64,000 nt of DNA from Trinickia violacea (GTDB lineage Bacteria; Pseudomonadota; Gammaproteobacteria; Burkholderiales; Burkholderiaceae): contig NZ_CP040077.1 in NCBI RefSeq assembly GCF_005280735.1, positions 496,001 through 560,000 on the forward strand, read 5' to 3'. The translations under genes and the position numbers were made by a program. Below the pieces are notes generated by a model. That model was not told the origin of the DNA, searched no databases, and worked only from the letters and a program-made list of their open reading frames with translations. Below, piece after piece: positions 58,079-64,000 of this stretch; the first letter of the stretch is position 1, and the number at the start of each line of letters is the position of its first letter.

Positions 58079-58909
58079 ATGCCCGAGCTTCCAGAAGTTG
58101 AAGTCACCCGGCGCGGAATCGAGCCGTACGTTGCCGGGCGCCGCGTCGAACGAGTCGACGTGCGGACTCGGGCGCTGCGCTGGCCGGTGCCCGCGGATTT
58201 CGCGAGCACGCTGGCCAGGCAGTTGATCCGCAAAGTCGAGCGGCGCGGCAAGTATCTTCTGTTCGAAATCGATGACGGCTGGTTCATCGTCCATCTCGGC
58301 ATGACTGGCACCCTGCGCGTGTTGCGGCATATGGCCGAGCCGCCCGCGCCTGCGAAGCACGATCACATCGACTGGATTTTCGACGAATTTATTCTGCGCT
58401 TCCGTGACCCACGCCGCTTTGGCGCAGTACTTTGGCATCCGCGCGAGGCGGGCGATGTGCTCGAGCATCCGCTGCTTGCCGCGCTGGGCGTCGAGCCGTT
58501 CTCGCCCGAGTTTTCCGGAACCCTGATGCACCGGCGCACGCGAGGCCGAAAGGTTTCCGTCAAGCAGGCGCTGCTAGCGGGGGATATCGTGGTCGGTGTG
58601 GGCAATATCTACGCGTCCGAAAGCCTCTTTCGCGCGGGCATCCGGCCGACGACCTCCGCCGGGCGAGTCTCGCTCGCGCGCTACGATTTGCTTGCCGCCG
58701 CAGTGCGTGCAACGCTTGCCGCCGCGATCGACAAAGGCGGCAGCACGTTGCGCGATTTCGTCGGCAGCGACGGCGAAAGCGGATATTTTCAGCTCGACTA
58801 TTTTGTCTATGATCGCGCAGGTCTGCCGTGCCGCGTGTGCGGCGCGCCGATCAAGCAAATCGTCCAAGGGCAGCGTTCCACTTATTTTTGTCCTCATTGC
58901 CAGCGTTGA
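58079..58909 (+). CDS. mutM: Formamidopyrimidine-DNA glycosylase
   Basis: Removes 8-oxoguanine and other oxidised purines from DNA. The 276-residue product begins MPELPEVEVTRRGIEPY with the catalytic Pro2 and Glu3. The helix-two-turn-helix RKVSVKQALLAGDIVVGVGNIYASE and the C-terminal zinc finger CRVCGAPIKQIVQGQRSTYFCPHC (shortened: cysteines at CRVC and CPHC) are complete. The ATG at 58079 is unambiguous. Its stop overlaps the mutY start, so both GO-system genes are coupled. Confidence 0.96.
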   Translation: MPELPEVEVTRRGIEPYVAGRRVERVDVRTRALRWPVPADFASTLARQLIRKVERRGKYLLFEIDDGWFIVHLGMTGTLRVLRHMAEPPAPAKHDHIDWIFDEFILRFRDPRRFGAVLWHPREAGDVLEHPLLAALGVEPFSPEFSGTLMHRRTRGRKVSVKQALLAGDIVVGVGNIYASESLFRAGIRPTTSAGRVSLARYDLLAAAVRATLAAAIDKGGSTLRDFVGSDGESGYFQLDYFVYDRAGLPCRVCGAPIKQIVQGQRSTYFCPHCQR

Positions 58910-60033
58910 TGCCGGCGCCGAACTCATTCCTCATGTCTCATCCTTTCGCCTCGTCCGATTCGCGCCTTCAATCCGATTTCGCCGTGCGCCTGATCGCATG
59001 GCAGCGCGAGCATGGGCGTCACGACCTGCCGTGGCAGAACACGCGCGATCCGTATCGGATCTGGCTCTCGGAGATCATGCTGCAGCAGACGCAGGTCTCG
59101 ACAGTGATTCCCTACTACACGCGTTTTCTCGCGCGTTTTCCCGACGTTGCGGCGCTCGCCGCCGCTCCGCTCGACGATGTGATGGCGTTGTGGGCCGGCC
59201 TCGGCTATTACTCGCGCGCGCGCAATCTGCATCGCTGCGCGCAGGCGGTCGCCGAGCAACATGGCGGGTCGTTTCCGACGACCGTCGAAGCGCTCGCCGA
59301 GCTGCCCGGAATCGGACGCTCGACGGCTGCGGCGATTGCGTCGTTTGCGTTCGGCGCGCGCGCGCCGATTCTCGACGGCAACGTGAAGCGCGTGCTCGCG
59401 AGGGTGTTCGGAGTGGAAGGTTTTCCCGGCGAGAAGCGCATCGAGAACGCGATGTGGACGCTGGCCGAATCGCTCTTTCCAATGGACGGCAGCGACGACG
59501 ACATCAGCGCGTACACGCAAGGCTTGATGGACCTCGGCGCCACGCTGTGCGGACGCGGGCGGCCCGAGTGCGCGCGCTGTCCTTTCGCGGCGGATTGCGT
59601 CGCGAATGTGAGCGGCAGGCAGCGCGAGTTGCCGGCGGCGCGTCCCAAGAAGACGGTGCCGACGCGCCGCACGTGGATGCTCGTGCTGCTCGACGGCGCT
59701 TCGGTGCTGCTGGAGAAGCGCCCGCCTGTCGGCATCTGGGGCGGGCTGTGGAGCCTTCCGGAAGCCGCCGACGAAGCCGCGCTTGCGAAGCGTGCTCGCG
59801 CGTTCGGCGGCTCGCGCGCGCCGGAACATCTCGCGCCGTTCACGCACACGTTCACGCATTTCAAGCTCGAGATCGAGCCGCGCGTGGCCGATGTCGATGC
59901 CGGTCATTCGAGCGCACATCTCGAGGCCGGCGACAGCGAGACCTCATGGGTGCCTCTTGCGGATATCGACGCATACGGTCTGCCCGCACCCGTGCGCAAG
60001 CTGCTGGATTCGCTTCAGGGATCGTTGCTATAG
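58909..60033 (+). CDS. mutY: A/G-specific adenine glycosylase
   Basis: Removes adenine mispaired with 8-oxoguanine, complementing MutM. The 374-residue protein has the catalytic glutamate in WLSEIMLQQTQVSTVIPYY, helix-hairpin-helix LAELPGIGRSTAAAIASF with the aspartate in ILDGNVKRVLAR, and the iron-sulfur cysteines CGRGRPECARCPFAADC. The C-terminal NUDIX-like domain follows (TWMLVLLDGASVLLEKRP). The ATG at 58909 shares a base with the mutM stop (TGATG); an ATG at 58933 is the alternative. Confidence 0.94.
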   Translation: MPAPNSFLMSHPFASSDSRLQSDFAVRLIAWQREHGRHDLPWQNTRDPYRIWLSEIMLQQTQVSTVIPYYTRFLARFPDVAALAAAPLDDVMALWAGLGYYSRARNLHRCAQAVAEQHGGSFPTTVEALAELPGIGRSTAAAIASFAFGARAPILDGNVKRVLARVFGVEGFPGEKRIENAMWTLAESLFPMDGSDDDISAYTQGLMDLGATLCGRGRPECARCPFAADCVANVSGRQRELPAARPKKTVPTRRTWMLVLLDGASVLLEKRPPVGIWGGLWSLPEAADEAALAKRARAFGGSRAPEHLAPFTHTFTHFKLEIEPRVADVDAGHSSAHLEAGDSETSWVPLADIDAYGLPAPVRKLLDSLQGSLL

Positions 60034-60065
60034 CTTCGCGAAGCCGTGTTGGCTGGCGTCGACGC

Positions 60066-60701
60066 TTATAGCAGTTGATGCTGCTGCATGTAGTGATGGA
60101 CGACGTCGATGCGCGCGCCCGCGTCGCGAAGCTCCATTAACTTCTGACGCGCACGCAGCGGAATCTGCAGCACTTCCGACAAGCGGTTCGACACCCACGT
60201 CGGATCGTCGAAACGAAACGGCTCGCCAAATGGCAGGCTTTGCGGCTCGCGCTCGCGGATCGTATCGATGATGCGTTCGAGCACTTCCGCGCATGCGCCG
60301 AATTTCGCGAGCGCCTCGGTGCCTTCAAGCGGAATGTCGTCGGGCAGCGGCTCCGCCATGCCGACGAGGAGCCCGCTCGGTTCGACTCGATGCGACAGCA
60401 GCCGAAAGCGCTGCGTGCCGCGCGCACGAATCAGCAGCATGCCGTAGGCATCGACGTCGCATTGTTCGATTTTGGCGAGGCAGCCGATCGCCTCCGGTAC
60501 CGCCGGTTCGTCAGGCCGCGCGACCTCGGCGCCGCTTTTGAGCAGGCAGACTCCGAACGGCGTCACATCGCGCAGACAGTCTCGCGCCATGTCCAGGTAA
60601 CGCGCTTCGAAAATCTTCAAGGGCAAGAGCCCGTCAGGGAAGAGCACCGTATGCAGCGGGAAGAGCGGCAAATCGGCAAGCACGGCAGGAGTAGAGGACA
60701 T
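60066..60701 (-). CDS. LON peptidase substrate-binding domain protein
   Basis: A 211-residue protein consisting of only the N-terminal substrate-binding domain of Lon, with no ATPase or protease part. LADLPLFPLHTVLFPDGLLPLKIFEARY and LMEL-type C-terminal helices (IPLRARQKLMELRDAGAR) fit the family. Role unknown; it may bind substrates or act as an adaptor. Convergent with mutY, upstream of nothing on its own strand except rapZ 36 bases away. Confidence 0.88.
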   Translation of the reverse strand: MSSTPAVLADLPLFPLHTVLFPDGLLPLKIFEARYLDMARDCLRDVTPFGVCLLKSGAEVARPDEPAVPEAIGCLAKIEQCDVDAYGMLLIRARGTQRFRLLSHRVEPSGLLVGMAEPLPDDIPLEGTEALAKFGACAEVLERIIDTIREREPQSLPFGEPFRFDDPTWVSNRLSEVLQIPLRARQKLMELRDAGARIDVVHHYMQQHQLL

Positions 60702-60737
60702 GGCGCAACGCTAGAAAAGGCCGCGCAATGCGGCAAG

Positions 60738-61631
60738 TTAGGCCACCAGGCGCGACGATTCTCCAACGTCGATCGGCGCATCTCGATGCCGCACAATCAC
60801 GTTTGCCTCACTCGCGAGACGCGCGGCAAGCGTCTCGGCGATGAATACGGAACGATGCTGTCCTCCGGTGCAGCCGATCGCGACGGTCAGATAGCTGCGA
60901 TTGTCGTCGCGAAAGTGCGGCAGCCACTTCCTCAGAAACACCTCGATGTCGTCGATCATCTCGTGCACGACGGGCAACGCGTCGAGAAAATCGATGACAG
61001 GTTGGTCGAGTCCGGTGAGAGGGCGCAACTCGTGGTCGTAGTACGGGTTCGGCAGCGTGCGCACATCGAAGACGAGATCGGCGTCGAGCGGCACGCCGCG
61101 CTTGAAGCCGAACGATTCGAACATCAGCATCAGGCCCGCATGCTCCTGTTCGATGAAACGCTTGACCCATGCGCGCAATACGTTCGCGCGCAGATTGCTG
61201 GTGTCGATCTGATGGCCGAACTCGGCGAGATCGGCGACGAGCTCGCGCTCGCGCTCGATCGCCTCTTCGAGCGAAGTCATGAGACCCACGTCTGCGTCGT
61301 GCGCAGGCGAGCCCGATAGCGGGTGACGGCGGCGCGTTTCGGAAAAACGCTGAATCAGCGCTTGCGTGCTCGCGTTTAGGAACAACACCCGGACGTCGTG
61401 ATCGCTCGCCAGATTGCGGATGATGGCGGGCATGTCGCTTAGCGACGCGCTCGAGCGCGCGTCGATGGCGACCGCGAGGCGCTCCTGACCGTCGTTCGCC
61501 AGATATTCGGCGAGCGCGGGCAGAAAACGCGGCGGCAGATTGTCGACGCAGTAGTAGCCAGAGTCTGCGAGCGCGTTCAAAGCAACAGACTTGCCGGAGC
61601 CGGAAATGCCGGTGATCAGAACAATGCGCAT
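60738..61631 (-). CDS. rapZ: RNase adapter protein RapZ
   Basis: Binds the small RNA GlmZ and RNase E in E. coli to control glucosamine-6-phosphate synthase; its nucleotide-binding role is conserved more widely. The 297-residue protein begins MRIVLITGISGSGKSVALNAL (P-loop); TRRRHPL, DTSNLRANVLRAWV and VAIGCTGGQHRSVFIAETLA are signatures. It lies downstream of hprK and ptsN in the classic cluster. Confidence 0.94.
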   Translation of the reverse strand: MRIVLITGISGSGKSVALNALADSGYYCVDNLPPRFLPALAEYLANDGQERLAVAIDARSSASLSDMPAIIRNLASDHDVRVLFLNASTQALIQRFSETRRRHPLSGSPAHDADVGLMTSLEEAIERERELVADLAEFGHQIDTSNLRANVLRAWVKRFIEQEHAGLMLMFESFGFKRGVPLDADLVFDVRTLPNPYYDHELRPLTGLDQPVIDFLDALPVVHEMIDDIEVFLRKWLPHFRDDNRSYLTVAIGCTGGQHRSVFIAETLAARLASEANVIVRHRDAPIDVGESSRLVA

Positions 61632-61715
61632 GGAGAAAAATCCGTTCGTTTCATCATAGCACCGGACCCAGCCTGCCGCGCCCCCATGACAGCGTTGTTG
61701 GCCGCCGCTCCGGCG

Positions 61716-62684
61716 TCAAATCAGCTTGCCGGGGAACTGGCTTTCCGGGTCCTGCATCGCGAGGCGCTGGCGGTCCATGAAGTCGCGCAAAGTATCGATG
61801 CCGCGCAGCTGCAGGATCGTGTTGCGCACCGCGGCCTCGACAAGAACCGCGAGGTTGCGGCCCGCCGCCACCTGGATCGTGACCTTGCTGATTGGCAGGC
61901 CGAGCACGTCGACCGTCTGGCTTTCGAGCGGCAGACGCTGGAACTCGCCGTCTGGCCGGCGCACCAGTTGCACGATCAGCTTGAGCTTCATTTTGCGGCG
62001 TACCGCGGTTTCACCGAAGATCGTCTTGATGTCGAGGAGGCCCAGCCCCCGCACTTCGAGAAGGTTCTGCAGAAGCGGCGGGCAGCGGCCTTCGACGAAG
62101 TCCGGGCCGAGTCGCACGAAGTCGACGGCATCGTCCGCTACGAGGCCGTGGCCGCGGCTGATCAGCTCAAGGCCGAGTTCGCTCTTGCCGAGACCCGAGT
62201 CGCCGGTGAGCAGCACGCCCATGCCGAGAATGTCCAGGAACACGCCGTGCAGTGTCGCGCGCGGCGCGAGAATGCGCGACATGTAGAGCCGCAGATTGTC
62301 GATGACCGCTGCCGCCGACATCGGCGTCGTGAAGAGCGGCGTCGACGAGCGCGTGCAGCGCAGGACGAGCTCAGGCGGCGCCGCGATGCCGCCCGCGACG
62401 ACCAGGAACGGCGGCTCGAGCGCGATCAGCTCGGCCATGTGGCGCGAACGGTCTTCGTCGGTTTGGCGCTGATAGTAGTTGATCTCGGCGTCGCCGAGCA
62501 CCTGGATCCGGTTCGGGTGGATCAGGTTCAAGTGGCCGACGAGGTCGGAACTGGCGGTCGCCGTGGCGACGGTTTCGGTCGAAAAGCCGCGCTCCCAGCC
62601 TTCATGGCCCGTCAACCAGCTCAGTTTGAGCATGGAGGCGTTGTCGTCGAAGATGCTTTGGGCGTTGATGCTGGACGTGTCCAT
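61716..62684 (-). CDS. hprK: HPr kinase/phosphorylase
   Basis: Phosphorylates and dephosphorylates a serine of HPr. The 322-residue protein has the Walker A loop LTGDSGLGKSELGLELIS and the HprK signature VRGLGLLDIKTIFGETAV, within the P-loop C-terminal domain; the N-terminal domain is at about 1-130. HPr with Ser46 is encoded at 4.45 kb in this window. Between ptsN and rapZ. Confidence 0.95.
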   Translation of the reverse strand: MDTSSINAQSIFDDNASMLKLSWLTGHEGWERGFSTETVATATASSDLVGHLNLIHPNRIQVLGDAEINYYQRQTDEDRSRHMAELIALEPPFLVVAGGIAAPPELVLRCTRSSTPLFTTPMSAAAVIDNLRLYMSRILAPRATLHGVFLDILGMGVLLTGDSGLGKSELGLELISRGHGLVADDAVDFVRLGPDFVEGRCPPLLQNLLEVRGLGLLDIKTIFGETAVRRKMKLKLIVQLVRRPDGEFQRLPLESQTVDVLGLPISKVTIQVAAGRNLAVLVEAAVRNTILQLRGIDTLRDFMDRQRLAMQDPESQFPGKLI

Positions 62685-62824
62685 GAATCCGTGACTCCAA
62701 GTTGCCAGGCCGCTTTATCGATCGACCTCCTGGCGGCCGGTTCGGTCGGCTAACGTAACGGTTCCGGGTGCGCCCGCTCGCGCATCGCACCGGCCGGCGC
62801 AATGCGCATTGCTCTGTTACACCC

Positions 62825-63280
62825 TCAAGGGTGCCACTGGGTGAGCAGCCGATGCAACTCCGCGGCGCTAGGCTCCGAATGCAGGCGTTCGCGCGCTTCG
62901 CGGTCGGACAGCAATTGCGCGATTTCCGAGAGGATCTCCAAATGTTGCTGCGTGGCCTGTTCCGGCACGAGCAGGAAGATCAGGAGCGAGACCGGCTGGC
63001 CGTCCGGCGATTCGAACGGAATTGGCTGCTCGAGCCGCACGAAGGCGGCGAGCGGGTGCTTCAGCCCCTTGATGCGGCCGTGCGGAATCGCGACGCCTTC
63101 GCCGAGTCCCGTCGAACCGAGGCGTTCGCGCGCAAACAGATTGTCGGTGACCGTGCTGCGCGCGATCCCGTTTTGATTTTCGAAAATCAGGCCCGCTTGC
63201 TCGAATACGCGCTTCTTGCTGGTAACGGATAGTCCGACGACGACGTTTTCGAGGGGAAGGAATTTGGCTAAACGATTCAT
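62825..63280 (-). CDS. ptsN: PTS EIIA(Ntr) nitrogen regulatory protein
   Basis: Nitrogen-PTS EIIA, 151 residues. The phosphorylated histidine is in GEGVAIPHGRIKGLKHPLAAF. In other proteobacteria it regulates potassium transport, RpoN-linked and stress functions. The start MNRLAKFLP (63280) is preferred, though the frame is open to 63352. A minus-strand TATAAT at about 63415-63420 could be a -10 element for ptsN. The EI(Ntr) and NPr partner genes are not in the window. Confidence 0.94.
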   Translation of the reverse strand: MNRLAKFLPLENVVVGLSVTSKKRVFEQAGLIFENQNGIARSTVTDNLFARERLGSTGLGEGVAIPHGRIKGLKHPLAAFVRLEQPIPFESPDGQPVSLLIFLLVPEQATQQHLEILSEIAQLLSDREARERLHSEPSAAELHRLLTQWHP

Positions 63281-63526
63281 GTTGGCAGGCGGACGCGTGG
63301 CCTGGATTCTCCTCGCGGCAACTGACTGGTTGTCCATATTCGCAGTGCTCACACGGAATTGCGCGCGAGACTGAATTGTTCCGAACGTCTGGCGACCCCG
63401 ATAATAACCGGGACATTATAGAACAGCGCGAGCGTCGATGGTGCAGCGCGCCATCCGTTGCCGCGCGGTGTCGTTTCGCTGCCGAAAAGCGCGACTTCGA
63501 GCGCGGGTTCGGCGCGCCGCCAGACG

Positions 63527-63555
63527 AAAAAACCGCCCGGAAACGGGCGGTTTTT
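63527..63555 (-). terminator. Terminator between hpf and ptsN
   Basis: Nine-base perfect stem AACCGCCCG/CGGGCGGTT with a four-base loop and a six-base T run on the minus strand, 20 bases after the hpf stop. Confidence 0.88.
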
Positions 63556-63575
63556 CAGGGGTGACGAATGCTTCT

Positions 63576-63947
63576 TCAAGAATTCGCTACTGCGGGCGGC
63601 AGCTCGATGTGGGACGCCTCCGGATGATGCTTGATCGCGTGGTGTTGATGCTCTTGGAGACGATCCTTGTGCCGGATGACTTGCCTGTCGAGCTTGTCGA
63701 CCATCAGGTCGATCGCGGCGTAGAGGTCGCCGTCTGCGCTTTCGATAAAGATGTCTTTGCCCTTCAGATGGAGATTGATTTCGACCTTCTGACGCTTTTC
63801 CTTTTCCTTGTGATTGTCGACCGAGAGGACCACATTGCCATCGATCACCTGATCGAAATGTCTTAGCACCTTGTCCAGTTTGGTGATCACGTATTCCCGC
63901 AACGCTGGCGTTACTTCGAGATGGTGTCCACTGATCTTCAGATTCAT
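63576..63947 (-). CDS. hpf: Ribosome hibernation-promoting factor (HPF/RaiA family)
   Basis: A 123-residue HPF that binds the decoding site of idle ribosomes and promotes their storage. MNLKISGHHLEVTPALREYVITKLDKV is the family start (quoted as MNLKISGHHLEVTPALREY), IFIESADGDLYAAIDLMVDKLDRQV is the second signature (ADGDLYAAIDLMVDKLDRQ). It lacks the long C-terminal dimerisation domain. The start at 63947 is preferred to an ATG four codons earlier. Upstream of it rpoN is expected, but that is past the window end. Confidence 0.94.
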   Translation of the reverse strand: MNLKISGHHLEVTPALREYVITKLDKVLRHFDQVIDGNVVLSVDNHKEKEKRQKVEINLHLKGKDIFIESADGDLYAAIDLMVDKLDRQVIRHKDRLQEHQHHAIKHHPEASHIELPPAVANS

Positions 63948-64000
63948 AGTGCTCTCCAAACGAATGGCCGCCTGACACCGATTGGTGCGGCAGTACCGGT

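Noticed and set aside
1..64000. CRISPR array, prophage, insertion sequence or integrase
   Set aside because: No regularly spaced direct repeats, no transposase or phage-type proteins seen on either strand.

Overview
The window is high-GC chromosomal DNA with dense genes and long, spurious antisense reading frames. The gene content and order point to a beta-proteobacterium of the Burkholderiaceae (Burkholderia, Paraburkholderia, Caballeronia or Trinickia type). Diagnostic blocks are gshA-gshB-EIIA(Man)-ptsH-ptsI, the coxB-coxA-ctaG-coxC-SURF1-ctaA-ctaB-SCO cluster, lolB-ispE-tRNA-Gln-prs-rplY-pth and hpf-ptsN-hprK-rapZ. Genus assignment is inference from gene order and protein appearance; no database was searched.

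Layout. 1-6.9 kb: 3' end of an ammonium transporter, glutathione synthesis, and the general PTS proteins. 6.9-15.3 kb: MoeB/ThiF-type adenylyltransferase, CtpA-type protease, GpmA, a rhodanese, GrxC, SecB, GpsA, TrmL, a ComF-type protein and a BioC-like methyltransferase. 15.4-25.9 kb: an aa3-type cytochrome c oxidase biogenesis cluster with subunits I-III, heme A synthesis (ctaA, ctaB), copper chaperones (CtaG, SCO and a second SCO-like protein) and several very small membrane proteins. 25.9-29.5 kb: an accessory stretch with a YciI protein, a chemoreceptor that looks 5'-truncated, an orphan MetQ and a MarR regulator. 29.5-36.7 kb: an N-acetylglucosamine operon (nagA, SIS-type deaminase, EIIA-HPr-EI fusion, EIIBC). 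36.9-40.2 kb: cytochrome bd oxidase with two small subunits (cydP, cydA, cydB, cydX). 40.5-48.8 kb: rpoH, pagL, leuA, ybiB, an FAH/MaiA pair and ftsY. 49-64 kb: housekeeping genes (rsmD, coaD, ferredoxin, hisC, pth, rplY, prs, tRNA-Gln, ispE, lolB, a TPR protein, mutM, mutY, a LON-domain protein) and the nitrogen-PTS/HprK/RapZ/HPF cluster.

How it fits together. Carbohydrate and nitrogen signalling dominate: HPr, EI, EIIA(Man), EIIA(Ntr), HPr kinase and a dedicated GlcNAc PTS lie within one 64 kb window. Respiration is the second theme, with one heme-copper oxidase and one bd oxidase. Protein quality control and stress form a third (RpoH, SecB, FtsY, CtpA, HPF).

I found no convincing new biological system; most of the window is core genome. 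The best leads are a perfect CIRCE (HrcA) operator on the rpoH promoter, a two-copy palindromic repeat family, one copy of which with a terminator splits ptsH from ptsI, a degenerate second EIIB domain in NagE, a second SCO-like protein in the cox cluster, and a truncated chemoreceptor.
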